IMG/VR virus record: IMGVR_UViG_3300030106_003684
Span: 1-48,446 of that record
Strand: one strand, 5' to 3'
From: a virus
Length of the DNA stretch: 48,446 bases
Shown: positions 40,827-48,446 of the stretch, piece by piece
Numbering within the stretch: the stretch's first letter is position 1
Layout: every line of letters starts with the position of its first letter
Translations under genes and position numbers: made by a program
Notes under the pieces: generated by a model
What the model saw: the letters and a program-made list of their open reading frames with translations, nothing else
Databases searched by the model: none
What the model was told of the DNA's origin: nothing

Positions 40827-41792
40827 TTATCTCCTATATATCATATCTAATAAAGCCATGTCATCTCTTACCATTCCGCCTTCTTGACTTCCAATAGCTC
40901 CAAGAAGATAAGGGTTGCCATAACTAGGTTCAGATGCTAAATCTTTTGCTGGTTCTATACCTTCATTAATTCTATTCTGCCACGCTTCTATAATAGTAGG
41001 GCTCCAGCCTTCCATAAATTTACCACTTGCAAAGTGTTCTCCAGTAGACTGTAACTGATTTGCAAAATCTGTTGTTCCAAGTAAAGATTTTCCCCCTAAA
41101 GCTTTTTCTCCTCTTCCAAACCCTGAAGCTGCTTGATTATATTTAAATGTTTCAGCTCCGGGTAAACCTCCATAACCTTTTGGAGAACCTGCGTATGTTT
41201 TAGATAAATCACCACCGCTGGGTAGCCCTGAAGAAGGCATACCTCCCATAGGAGTGCCCCCTACATCTGGCTTTAAATTTATTTTTTGCTTAAAGCTATC
41301 ACCAATATTTTTTAAAGTATCGCTTTTCATAATACCTTGAACTCCAGCCGTTAAACCTGCAGCAAGACCGTATTCTCTAAAAGCTTCTTCTCCAAGTTGA
41401 GCTTGATTAGCTTTTTCCTTATCACCTGCTAACCACCCTGAAGGGTCTATACCTACTTGTTTACCATACCCTGCTTTAGCTCCAAAATAAGCTCCCCCTC
41501 CAGCTGTTAGCATCTCAGCAATAATAGGAGAAGCAGGGCCAAATATAGGAGCTAAGGCACCTGCAAGAAACTTTGAACCTATTCTTTTACCTAAAGCCCC
41601 TCCTACTATAGAACCAATTGAAGAAAACAAGCCTTTTTTAGCAATAGTTTTACTTTTATCCCGTAAACTATCTGCAGCTTTTTTAATATTTTTAGTTCTA
41701 TTAAGCAGAGCCATACCTCCGCTTTGATAACCTTGACGGTACGGCACTGAACCGCCACCATAATATTCTAATAAATTGTTTTTATATGCCAT
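40827..41792 (-). CDS. Putative internal virion protein D, Gly-rich (321 aa)
   Basis: Starts MAYKNNLLEYYGGGSVPYRQ, contains GYQSGGMALLNRT, then a Gly/Ala-rich hydrophobic region (about residues 53-110, IGSIVGGALGKRIGSKFLAG), and ends SQEGGMVRDDMALLDMIYRR. The two ends carry related GGM...MALL segments. The glycine-rich hydrophobic core suggests a membrane-active part of the ejection apparatus. No enzyme motif. Confidence 0.62.
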   Translation of the reverse strand: MAYKNNLLEYYGGGSVPYRQGYQSGGMALLNRTKNIKKAADSLRDKSKTIAKKGLFSSIGSIVGGALGKRIGSKFLAGALAPIFGPASPIIAEMLTAGGGAYFGAKAGYGKQVGIDPSGWLAGDKEKANQAQLGEEAFREYGLAAGLTAGVQGIMKSDTLKNIGDSFKQKINLKPDVGGTPMGGMPSSGLPSGGDLSKTYAGSPKGYGGLPGAETFKYNQAASGFGRGEKALGGKSLLGTTDFANQLQSTGEHFASGKFMEGWSPTIIEAWQNRINEGIEPAKDLASEPSYGNPYLLGAIGSQEGGMVRDDMALLDMIYRR

Positions 41793-41805
41793 AATCTTTT
41801 CCTAT

Positions 41806-42567
41806 TTATATAGCTGTTATTAAATGTCCACTCCATGATGACCACATACCATCGTTTGGGTCATATGTATATTGAGTATCTCCTGTGTTTTGATAAATAG
41901 CGACTGTTATAAAATCACCAGCATCTAATTTTAAATCTCCACTTATACTATTCATCATTAAAGTACTGTCTATATCTCCACTTACTACTCTTAATTCAGA
42001 TGCTTCTCTAGCATTTGCAGCTGGTTCAGCACTACTATCATTTTTTATAAGGTATATATCATGTCTGTCTCCAGCATCCCAATCTCCACCTGCGCTAGTA
42101 TTATTATCCCACAACACTTTAGCATTAAAATGATATATTCCTGCTATAGGAGCTGTAAACTTATATGCGCTAGTATCATAGTTTCCTCCAATATCATATT
42201 CTTCTGCATCAAAAGTAACATTAACGCGAGTACCACTAGCTATTGTTTGAGCATCCCCGCTAGTACTTATATAAGCTTTAAATGCTGGATATCGTATATT
42301 TCTTAAATATCCATTATAGTTTATATCTTTATTAACATGAATATTTTTATCAAAATGTTGATTGCCATCATTAGATAGTCCAACTTTCCATAATGTACCT
42401 TTACTTTTTTTATATAAAGCTAAAGGTTTATTGCCTTCTTGAGCAAATACTTGTTCTCCTTCTTTCATACTTTGATTAGAAGGAGCATGGCTAATTACGC
42501 CTTTTGTATCTCCAGAAGCTAAACTAGCTTCTTTTATATTTTGTAATCTTCTTATATTTCTATCCAT
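41806..42567 (-). CDS. C1q/TNF-like jelly-roll adhesin (253 aa)
   Basis: The last 130 residues show the C1q pattern: YPAFKAYISTSGDAQT, VNVTFDAEEYDIGGNYDTSA, KFTAPIAGIYHFNAKVLWDN, then LDAGDFITVAIYQNTG and WSSWSGHLITAI. The first 110 residues form a helical/beta stem. C1q-like heads are trimeric beta sandwiches used for binding. Placed beside the tail-hub gene, it is a likely receptor-binding or tail-tip adhesin. Its start overlaps the hub gene's stop by one base. Confidence 0.75.
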   Translation of the reverse strand: MDRNIRRLQNIKEASLASGDTKGVISHAPSNQSMKEGEQVFAQEGNKPLALYKKSKGTLWKVGLSNDGNQHFDKNIHVNKDINYNGYLRNIRYPAFKAYISTSGDAQTIASGTRVNVTFDAEEYDIGGNYDTSAYKFTAPIAGIYHFNAKVLWDNNTSAGGDWDAGDRHDIYLIKNDSSAEPAANAREASELRVVSGDIDSTLMMNSISGDLKLDAGDFITVAIYQNTGDTQYTYDPNDGMWSSWSGHLITAI

Positions 42568-45191
42568 TATGATACTCTAGAGTGTAAAACTCTATACTCT
42601 ATAGTTATATCGTTTATTTGTATACCAGCAGTAGCTCCAACAGCATCATCCGGATTAGTTATTTTTAATTGTAAACTTTGACAAGTAAAAGGGCTAGAAG
42701 GGTACGCTTTTAAAACATCCCACTGTGTAGTTGCTGAAAAATTACCAGTTAAATTTGTATAAGAATTTGTAGTTCCATCTATTTCATATGATATTGGCGC
42801 TGTTTGAGCGTTATCACTTTTATATGTTACATATACAGCGTATATCTTTTTTAACCTACCGGGTTGTCCAAAATCTATATCCTTTGTTTTTACTAAAAAT
42901 GTACCTGCAGCTCCATTATATAGCGTAGTGCCAGAATACTTTTTAACATAAAACTTATGCATAAATATAGCAGTATCATCGCTGTGAATAGCTTTTGTAG
43001 TTCCGTTATATCCTCTTCTAACTGTTAACGTATTGCTACTAATACTAAGAACTTTCATTGATTCAGCGTCTATTTGAGCTATATCACCAGCATCCCACAC
43101 ACCTCCATTATCAACATCAATTTCTCTTTCAGAATTGTCTAAAGCTTCAGCTAACTGATTAGCGCTTGCTGGACTATGTTCAAGTATACATAAATCACCA
43201 TTATAATCTATATCAAAATTACTATATTGATATTTTATATTGGCTGTTCCATCTGTTAATAAATCAGAAGCAAATACCCAGCTTTTAAATTTAAAATCAT
43301 ATATATATGCGTCTCCACTTGTAGAACCGCTATCATAAGCACCAGAAGAATCTTTCATAATTATTAATTGTTTTCTAATTTTATCATAACCCACAATAGA
43401 ATCATCTGTAATAAAATCTCCCCAAGATGGACTATCTCCAACAGCGGTTCCATTTTCTAATATTTTACCCTCTATTAAATTTCTTATTCTACTTCCATCA
43501 TACAAATAGCAACCATTACTATTTACCCAACATATACCAAAATCAGTTCTAAACACAGCGGCTGGATGAGCTAATCCATTATGTTTTACATTTTCTTCTA
43601 AAAACCAACTTGTATCTGAAGAAGATGATACATTTATTATTTGTACAGACTTTTGTTTAAATGCTAAAATTCTATCAGCAAATTCCATTAACTGTACATA
43701 TGTTTCATTATCTCCGCGAACTACATCAATATAATTAGTTGAGGGAAATGTATCAAATCTATTAGGCATACTATACATTATTCTGTCTCCAAAAGTAGCA
43801 GGCTGGTCGCTTCCCTGTGGAACTATTTTAACATTAGCCACAAAAGCTCTTCGATTACATACAACAGCACAACCCCATCCTTCTCCTATAGCTCCAATAC
43901 TATTACTATCAACAGAGCTTGAATATCCATTAATTGATTCGTATGTATCTAAATTTTGAGATAATGAATCTACATTACCACTATAATGATTTGGAGCTGT
44001 ATCTACAGTCCAAGCCTTTTCAAAATCAGAATTTAAACTTGTTCTTACACCTTCTTTTAAACTTATATCAGCTAATAACACCCAAGGCTCATCAGAACCA
44101 GATGGTCTACAATAAGCTCTACCACCACTAATTCTTTCATCGTAAGGCCCTTCTGCTCTTATTTTTACTTGAACTTTTTGCCCAGCTGTGACAACAAATG
44201 TATTAGATGAAGAAGGAACATATAGTAATGATTCCTGATTATCATCATACACAAAAGTAATAGCTATTTGATATGTATCTGCAACCCAAGTACTTGCGCT
44301 ATCAGCTGCCATTGTAGTATTAACATTAAAACCTGCTCCAGCTGAAGATAAATAACCACTTCCAACAACAGCTTCTGTAGGTGGAGCTAACGTATTATCA
44401 TTAGCATAAAAACCTAAATAATGATTTGCTCCAGTGCTTCCGCTAAAATGTGTTCTTTTTACAAATCCCCACCATTGTATTTTATTAGCATTACTTCCTA
44501 TAGTTGAATCTTTCATTCGAGTATCAGATATTCTAACTGCATTATCAACTATATAATACATTATTTTTGCAGGTGCTATAGGCAATCCTCCGCTAAATAA
44601 AGTAGCAACTTCATGCGTAGTAGCATCAGAAGATTTTAAATAATGACTAATACTAGACTCTCCAGCATCTCCAAACAAAAATAAAGATTCTCCTAATTTA
44701 TGTGTGCTAATAGATGTTGTATCTCCTGCGGCTTCTCCTACTATTGTATCTCCAACTACTAAATATTTATTAGCTGGTGCAGGGCCATGTCCTTTAACCG
44801 TATGAAACCCATCGTTGCTAGTGCTTCCTGACACCAGTATTTCAGAGCCCACTGGAAATACATCTCGCAAATCATCTCCTGTAGTTGAAATTAAATCACT
44901 GCCAACCCCTGCGTTTGTATATGCAATATCTGTTCTACTGCTTACACTTGTAGCTCCAACTGCATAGTCTATTTCAAATGATTTAAAACCATAGCCTTTT
45001 TCTAAAGAGCCTTCTGTCTGGTCGCCAGCATCACCATGCGTTGCAAATGAACCACGACTACGTATCATTCCATTATGGTCTAACATTACATTTTGAGCTG
45101 TTACTAACTGATTATCAGCTAAATCTCTAGCATCTTGTAAATTATTAATACCACCTGAAAAATTGTTTAACGTATACATTTGCTTTGGCAC
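42567..45191 (-). CDS. Large tail-hub / tail-tube protein (874 aa)
   Basis: Starts MPKQMYTLNNFSGGINNLQD. The FSGGINxxxD start followed by a long beta-rich sequence (blocks such as YSNFDIDYNGDLCILEHSPA and IYAVYVTYKSDNAQTAPISY) is typical of the large podovirus tail protein that seals the portal and continues the tube. Aspartate-rich loops with a repeated fold suggest a beta-propeller-like core. It couples to the lysin gene (one-base overlap, 45191) and to the adhesin gene, giving a tail-tip block. No metal or enzyme motif. Confidence 0.72.
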   Translation of the reverse strand: MPKQMYTLNNFSGGINNLQDARDLADNQLVTAQNVMLDHNGMIRSRGSFATHGDAGDQTEGSLEKGYGFKSFEIDYAVGATSVSSRTDIAYTNAGVGSDLISTTGDDLRDVFPVGSEILVSGSTSNDGFHTVKGHGPAPANKYLVVGDTIVGEAAGDTTSISTHKLGESLFLFGDAGESSISHYLKSSDATTHEVATLFSGGLPIAPAKIMYYIVDNAVRISDTRMKDSTIGSNANKIQWWGFVKRTHFSGSTGANHYLGFYANDNTLAPPTEAVVGSGYLSSAGAGFNVNTTMAADSASTWVADTYQIAITFVYDDNQESLLYVPSSSNTFVVTAGQKVQVKIRAEGPYDERISGGRAYCRPSGSDEPWVLLADISLKEGVRTSLNSDFEKAWTVDTAPNHYSGNVDSLSQNLDTYESINGYSSSVDSNSIGAIGEGWGCAVVCNRRAFVANVKIVPQGSDQPATFGDRIMYSMPNRFDTFPSTNYIDVVRGDNETYVQLMEFADRILAFKQKSVQIINVSSSSDTSWFLEENVKHNGLAHPAAVFRTDFGICWVNSNGCYLYDGSRIRNLIEGKILENGTAVGDSPSWGDFITDDSIVGYDKIRKQLIIMKDSSGAYDSGSTSGDAYIYDFKFKSWVFASDLLTDGTANIKYQYSNFDIDYNGDLCILEHSPASANQLAEALDNSEREIDVDNGGVWDAGDIAQIDAESMKVLSISSNTLTVRRGYNGTTKAIHSDDTAIFMHKFYVKKYSGTTLYNGAAGTFLVKTKDIDFGQPGRLKKIYAVYVTYKSDNAQTAPISYEIDGTTNSYTNLTGNFSATTQWDVLKAYPSSPFTCQSLQLKITNPDDAVGATAGIQINDITIEYRVLHSRVS

Positions 45192-45658
45192 TAGGCTGAC
45201 CTCACTAAGAAATCCTCAACAGTACCGCGCCCTGCCATACTATTATAATACTTTTTCCAATATTTAGCTTGTCCTTCAGAACTAGATGGTAAACGCTTAG
45301 GTATGCGTCTATAATGTAAGCGACACATAGCTATCTGAGCGGCTATATTTGTCTCTAATATAAAATCCCAATCTTTTTCTACTGGGTCTATAAAATAAGA
45401 CAATTTAACATTAGTAGCTTTAGCAACCTTTTGCATTAACTTTTTTCTATAAGCTAAATAGTTTTTACATATATCTACAGCCACCCAAGGTTCGCACTGA
45501 AATAAGCCTCTAGCAGGCCCTTTTATCTGGCGTAGGTATTGGTATCCACTTTCTACTTTTCCAGTCTTATAGACTAAATCTAGAGCCTCTGGAGAGTATA
45601 AATCCATACTCTCTAGGACTCTTTCAATTAAATCTTTTACTTGAGGTTCGTTTAACAA
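45191..45658 (-). CDS. Lytic transglycosylase / lysozyme-like endolysin (155 aa)
   Basis: The TTG at 45658 is preceded by GAGGGGAAG at 7 nt spacing, the best start; the open frame extends to a TTG at 45748 without an RBS. The fold pattern ALDLVYKTGKVESGYQYLRQ has the catalytic Glu36 followed by SGY, with GPARGLFQCEP as the substrate-binding strand: the SLT/goose-lysozyme style of phage muramidases. It degrades peptidoglycan for release. Immediately before the tail-hub gene; membrane genes lie just upstream. A longer frame would add a hydrophobic segment resembling a signal-arrest sequence, so an exported form is not excluded. Confidence 0.78.
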   Translation of the reverse strand: MLNEPQVKDLIERVLESMDLYSPEALDLVYKTGKVESGYQYLRQIKGPARGLFQCEPWVAVDICKNYLAYRKKLMQKVAKATNVKLSYFIDPVEKDWDFILETNIAAQIAMCRLHYRRIPKRLPSSSEGQAKYWKKYYNSMAGRGTVEDFLVRSA

Positions 45659-45659
45659 A

Positions 45660-45887
45660 CTACTTCCCCTCAAAAAGACCATGCAACAAATCAGTAACAA
45701 CGTCAACGACTTTTTCAAAAAATATTTGCTCCTTATCTTCCGATACAAACGGAATATCTATTTTAGCATTGATAGCTGAGGCAATTTTTTCTTCCATTTC
45801 TTTGGAATTTATTTGGCTCATCATATCATCTTTTACTTTGTCAGCTTGAGCTTCAGCAGCTGCTAGCAACATTGATTTTAAGTTCAT
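45660..45887 (-). CDS. Small lysis-region protein (75 aa)
   Basis: TAATG-coupled to the 51-aa membrane gene. Helical, with a Met/Ala/Glu-rich start (MNLKSMLLAAAEAQADKVKD) and an acidic middle (FVSEDKEQIFFEKVVDVVTD). No membrane helix. Its stop is immediately upstream of the lysin start. Function unknown; possibly a lysis regulator or antiholin, by position only. Confidence 0.5.
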   Translation of the reverse strand: MNLKSMLLAAAEAQADKVKDDMMSQINSKEMEEKIASAINAKIDIPFVSEDKEQIFFEKVVDVVTDLLHGLFEGK

Positions 45888-46042
45888 TACTTACTCCTTA
45901 TGTTTTTTATTTTTAGTATTAAATACCATATTGTTAATAATCCAATTATAATCTGCAACACATACGGTATTGTTTCAATTAAAAATATTCCTGTACCTAC
46001 TAAATTTGCCGAAACTACTCTTATAGAATCTTGTCCTATCAT
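45887..46042 (-). CDS. Small membrane protein, holin candidate (51 aa)
   Basis: ATG at 46042 overlaps the TGA of the 115-aa gene (ATGA), and the frame runs to TAA at 45887-45889, overlapping the next ATG (TAATG). One strong hydrophobic helix near the C-terminal half (YVLQIIIGLLTIWYLILKIK) with a basic tail (KIKNIRSK). Located two genes from the endolysin, it is a good class-III holin or pinholin candidate. Not recognised by family. Confidence 0.62.
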   Translation of the reverse strand: MIGQDSIRVVSANLVGTGIFLIETIPYVLQIIIGLLTIWYLILKIKNIRSK

Positions 46043-46386
46043 TTGTTATCCAACTTTCCTTTTAACCAGTTAATTCCACTACCATTTTCTTCAATTTTAA
46101 ACATAAGTTTTTCCGTTCTTCTTTCACCGCTATCTGTAATTCTATCAAAAGAATTATCTAAAACTTTTTCGTGTGAATTAATGCGGTCTATTAATTTCAC
46201 TACAATTTTTCTATTTTGCTGTACTTCATCTTGTACTGTTTCTCTAACTTGTTTTATTTCAGTCTCAAGGTCTTCCATTTTATTATTAATAAGCGTGTCA
46301 ACAAAACCCCTAAACCAATAAAGCATTCCAGAGAACAGAATTACAATAGTACCTATTGCGCCATATTCTGCATACATTTCTGTCAT
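46039..46386 (-). CDS. Membrane protein with cytoplasmic coiled coil (115 aa), holin/BhlA-like candidate
   Basis: One N-terminal hydrophobic helix (AIGTIVILFSGMLYWFRGFV, about residues 10-29) is followed by an 80-residue charged helix (EDLETEIKQVRETVQDEVQQ). This layout matches BhlA/UviB-type holins and also some i-spanins. It couples downstream to the 51-aa membrane gene. With the endolysin and lipoprotein nearby it forms the lysis block. Confidence 0.58.
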   Translation of the reverse strand: MTEMYAEYGAIGTIVILFSGMLYWFRGFVDTLINNKMEDLETEIKQVRETVQDEVQQNRKIVVKLIDRINSHEKVLDNSFDRITDSGERRTEKLMFKIEENGSGINWLKGKLDNK

Positions 46387-46407
46387 ATACTGTTCCCATT
46401 TATATTG

Positions 46408-46779
46408 TTAATACTCCACACTCACATAAGCCATTGGAGTGCTATTTACTATTAGTTCTGGAGAAAAGTTTGCGCCCACTGCAATATATTCACCCCAAAT
46501 CTTTTTACCACCCTCAATTGATATGGGTTGAACTCCAGAAAATACCACAGAATCACCTATCATTACATATGCGTGAAAGTAAGCATCATAACGACCTTCT
46601 TCCATTTGATATATATAATATGTAAATACAGGTCGCCAAGTGTTTACACCATCTTGTTCAGCTGTAGCCTGAAAATAAATTGGTATATTATTTTCTGCAT
46701 CAACAACTCTTCTTTCTATTGTCATATATTTATCATCACAACCGTACAATAATAACAGCGCTATAAAAAAATGTTTCAT
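46408..46779 (-). CDS. Predicted lipoprotein (123 aa), possible o-spanin
   Basis: Signal sequence with lipobox: MKHFFIALLLLYGCDDKYMT, cleavage before Cys14 (LLYG-C). Asp at +2 would retain it at the inner membrane in classical bacteria; outer-membrane targeting is otherwise expected. The mature part is beta-rich (VFTYYIYQMEEGRYDAYFHA). It is larger than typical o-spanins, so it could also be a superinfection-exclusion lipoprotein. It lies in the lysis block; its start overlaps the previous gene. Confidence 0.62.
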   Translation of the reverse strand: MKHFFIALLLLYGCDDKYMTIERRVVDAENNIPIYFQATAEQDGVNTWRPVFTYYIYQMEEGRYDAYFHAYVMIGDSVVFSGVQPISIEGGKKIWGEYIAVGANFSPELIVNSTPMAYVSVEY

Positions 46780-46994
46780 ATAGCCATTCGTCTTTCTTCT
46801 ATTTCTTTATCTGTAATATTACTAGCTTCTTGTTCATATACTTCGCATATACTTCTTGCTATCCATTTTCTAGCAACTTTATTACTTAAATTTTCACTTT
46901 GAAACTTTTTTAAAATATTATGTATTTTCTTTTCATAATCATTATTATCTTTTAATAATGTAAAACTTGTTTTATATGTTACTACTTTTCCCAT
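46776..46994 (-). CDS. Small helical protein (72 aa), unknown function
   Basis: Charged helical protein (KKIHNILKKFQSENLSNKVA), with an amphipathic end (ITDKEIEERRMAI). Overlaps the lipoprotein gene by 4 nt and the 95-aa membrane gene by 1 nt, so the trio is co-translated. No domain recognised; may act in lysis timing. Confidence 0.5.
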   Translation of the reverse strand: MGKVVTYKTSFTLLKDNNDYEKKIHNILKKFQSENLSNKVARKWIARSICEVYEQEASNITDKEIEERRMAI

Positions 46995-47281
46995 TACTTC
47001 TTTTTCTTTCGCCAGCTTAATGGATTAATATTAAATTCTTTCTCATAGAACTTAACTCTTTCTTCAAGCTTTGCAAATTCTTGTTCTTCATCTTGAATGT
47101 GTTTTGATAATAATTCTTCTATCTTTGTATTTGCTTCTAACATATTAGTCTCTAATGTAATAAAACGATTATAGAAATAAACACCCTCACCAATTAATCC
47201 GCTCATAAATATAAAAATAGCTATAAAACCCTCTTTCTTTACTGGAGCATTTTCCCAATTGATAAAAGAATCTTTTCCCAT
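46994..47281 (-). CDS. Membrane-anchored coiled-coil protein (95 aa), spanin-like
   Basis: Basic-charged N-terminus, a transmembrane helix (EGFIAIFIFMSGLIGEGVYF, about residues 17-36) and a periplasm-length coiled coil (ANTKIEELLSKHIQDEEQEF), ending in a Lys-rich tail. This is the shape of an i-spanin, although the C-terminal Lys tail is unusual. Paired with the downstream lipoprotein it could form a two-component spanin that fuses inner and outer membranes. Inference from topology only. Confidence 0.55.
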   Translation of the reverse strand: MGKDSFINWENAPVKKEGFIAIFIFMSGLIGEGVYFYNRFITLETNMLEANTKIEELLSKHIQDEEQEFAKLEERVKFYEKEFNINPLSWRKKKK

Positions 47282-47721
47282 TATCTTTTAATACTTTTTG
47301 CGCCAGTAAAATCATTTACTTCTATCTTATTTAATAGCTCTGTTTTTGTATCGCTAGCGCTGTAATTAATATTTCTAACATTAAAAAAATCTTGTATTTC
47401 TGATTTAGTATTGCTATCTGTAGGATAATCAGACTGTGATGTAGCTACATTGTTTACTAAATGATGTTTGCCAATCACTAATCTTCCATGATTATCGCTA
47501 TGTTTTTTAGAGCATTCACTATCATAAAATTCTTCAGCAGTTTTAAAACTATTTGTTTTCTTTTCTACACTACCATCTACTTCAACAAAATAACTGTAAG
47601 ATGAAGGATAAGTCAGAACCTCCGTACTCCCATCTTTATACTTTTTAGTACGAGAGATACCCGGTGTGGTATTTCTATAAATGCGGACACGATGGCCCTG
47701 ACTGCACCTTCTTACAATCAT
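47281..47721 (-). CDS. HeH/SAP-like domain protein (146 aa)
   Basis: The C-terminal KSEIQDFFNVRNINYSASDT followed by KTELLNKIEVND fits the helix-extended-helix (HeH/LEM-like) pattern used for DNA or protein binding (inference by pattern). The N-terminal half is basic (MIVRRCSQGHRVRIYRNTTP) with two Cys. ATGA-coupled to the upstream 80-aa gene. It may link the virion to DNA or serve as a late regulator; unclear. Confidence 0.5.
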   Translation of the reverse strand: MIVRRCSQGHRVRIYRNTTPGISRTKKYKDGSTEVLTYPSSYSYFVEVDGSVEKKTNSFKTAEEFYDSECSKKHSDNHGRLVIGKHHLVNNVATSQSDYPTDSNTKSEIQDFFNVRNINYSASDTKTELLNKIEVNDFTGAKSIKR

Positions 47722-47960
47722 GCTTCCGCTTCTACCTCTTCGGGTTCTTCTTTTGACTCAAGAGAGTTACGAAGCATATTTATGAACGCCTCTTTACCAA
47801 CTTCTAATTGTTCTTTCATAAACGCATTGGTATTGAGTTTATTCTGCATATCATTAATATGATTTAGCATTTGCTTTTGTTCATCTGTCATGTCCTCGAT
47901 AACATACTCTTTATCATCCAGACTCAAAACAGGCTTTTGTTCTTTTTCTTTTTTAGCCAT
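47718..47960 (-). CDS. Acidic helical protein (80 aa), unknown function
   Basis: Starts MAKKEKEQKPVLSLDDKEYV, then a Met/Lys/Glu-rich helical stretch (MTDEQKQMLNHINDMQNKLN) and an acidic end (EEPEEVEAEA). Short helical proteins of this kind with MTDEQKxxLxH...L patterns accompany phage virion genes. Coupled by ATGA downstream and TAATG upstream. Function unknown. Confidence 0.55.
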   Translation of the reverse strand: MAKKEKEQKPVLSLDDKEYVIEDMTDEQKQMLNHINDMQNKLNTNAFMKEQLEVGKEAFINMLRNSLESKEEPEEVEAEA

Positions 47961-48058
47961 TATGACTCCTTGTCTTTTTTGTTATTTACCATACATCCGC
48001 TAACCCATCCCATTCCATAACAAACGAGACAGAGTATCAGAAGTGGTAATGTTTCCAT
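47960..48058 (-). CDS. Tiny membrane protein (32 aa)
   Basis: TAATG overlaps at both ends tie this ATG (48058) to its neighbours. One hydrophobic helix (METLPLLILCLVCYGMGWVS) and a short basic tail (NNKKDKES). Probably an accessory lysis or membrane protein; below usual gene-finder limits but well coupled. Confidence 0.6.
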   Translation of the reverse strand: METLPLLILCLVCYGMGWVSGCMVNNKKDKES

Positions 48059-48387
48059 TATAATTTCTTAAAATCTGCAATAGCTAGTGCAAGTCCATCA
48101 CTTTGAGCTTTAGCTCTTGCCATGTCTGCATCGTAACGTGCTTTTTCACTCTCTAATTGAGATAGTGAATATTCACGCTTACTATCATCCATAGCATCAC
48201 CAGACTCAGCATTCCATCGTTTCTGACTCAACGCAATGTATTCACGTTCTTCTTTGGCTTGTGCCGCTCTCACGACTTGACCTTTATCGTCTTTCACTTC
48301 TGAAACTGCTTCTCTTACGACTTCCTTCTCTTTTCCCAAAGAGGCTAGTTTGCTAGATTTCAACGAACTGTATTTACTCCAATCCAT
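48058..48387 (-). CDS. Coiled-coil protein (109 aa), unknown function
   Basis: AGGAGAATATA precedes the ATG. Long charged helices (LGKEKEVVREAVSEVKDDKG; SLSQLESEKARYDADMARAK) with a heptad-like pattern suggest an extended coiled coil, such as a tail chaperone or structural spacer. Follows the putative fibre C-terminus at the right edge. Function unknown. Confidence 0.55.
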   Translation of the reverse strand: MDWSKYSSLKSSKLASLGKEKEVVREAVSEVKDDKGQVVRAAQAKEEREYIALSQKRWNAESGDAMDDSKREYSLSQLESEKARYDADMARAKAQSDGLALAIADFKKL

Positions 48388-48399
48388 TATATTCTCCTG

Positions 48400-48446
48400 T
48401 TATTTTACAAAGTACATTTCTACTGTATCAGAAACGTCTTTCATTT
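48400..48446 (-). CDS. Last codons of a CDS cut by the right window edge
   Basis: An open frame enters from the edge and ends at TAA (48400-48402), with final residues MKDVSDTVEMYFVK. Joined to position 1 this frame is continuous with the fibre gene at 1-652 (the junction codon GAA uses base 1 and bases 48446-48445), which supports a circular map. On its own it is only 14-15 codons. Confidence 0.5.
   Translation of the reverse strand, partial: MKDVSDTVEMYFVK

Noticed and set aside
45658-45748. Longer endolysin N-terminus as the default start
   Set aside because: No RBS before the far TTG and full overlap with a real 75-aa gene; kept only as an alternative form in the findings.

Overview
This 48.4-kb window looks like the essentially complete genome of an AT-rich, strictly lytic tailed phage with short-tailed (podovirus-like) virion genes. 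It carries small and large terminase genes, a P22-type portal, a scaffold, a major capsid protein, a large tail-hub protein, a block of very large internal/ejection proteins and a lysis region. I see no integrase, repressor or host chromosomal gene. The protein style resembles uncultured marine phages, but I cannot name the host from sequence alone.

Layout: there are two divergent transcription blocks. A control region at about 15.7-16.2 kb separates them. Rightwards on + (16.2-30.7 kb) lie the early genes. These comprise a monocistronic 140-aa gene with its own promoter and terminator; an AAA+ ATPase / VWA protein / helical protein operon; a ParB-like protein; then a replication and recombination block (Cas4-like nuclease, Rad52/Sak-type annealing protein, likely ssDNA-binding proteins, DnaB helicase, PD-(D/E)XK-like nuclease, DNA methyltransferase). 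Leftwards on - (15.7 kb to 1, then 48.4 down to 30.8 kb) lie the late genes. Closing the window into a circle puts the cut genes at the two ends in the same reading frame, so the sequence is probably a circular or circularly permuted genome and the late genes form one block of about 33 kb. The two blocks converge at about 30.75 kb.

How it works together: the early block takes over replication by loading DnaB and using recombination (nuclease, annealing protein, SSB-like proteins, resolvase-like nuclease). No DNA polymerase or primase is visible, so host enzymes are probably used. The late block builds the head (terminase to decoration protein), neck and fibres (6.9 kb down to 1), lysis and envelope proteins (48.4-45.2 kb), tail hub, a C1q-like adhesin and ejection proteins (45.2-30.8 kb). 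Many genes are tiny and coupled by ATGA or TAATG overlaps; I add several that are easily missed.

Most interesting: (1) the AAA+/VWA/third-gene operon; (2) a compact cloverleaf-shaped RNA candidate right after it, upstream of the ParB-like gene; (3) a short module shared, at DNA level too, by the ParB-like protein and the capsid scaffold; (4) a second, pseudoknot-capable RNA candidate followed by a 4-codon leader ORF; (5) a Gly-Gly motif repeated across three adjacent ejection proteins.
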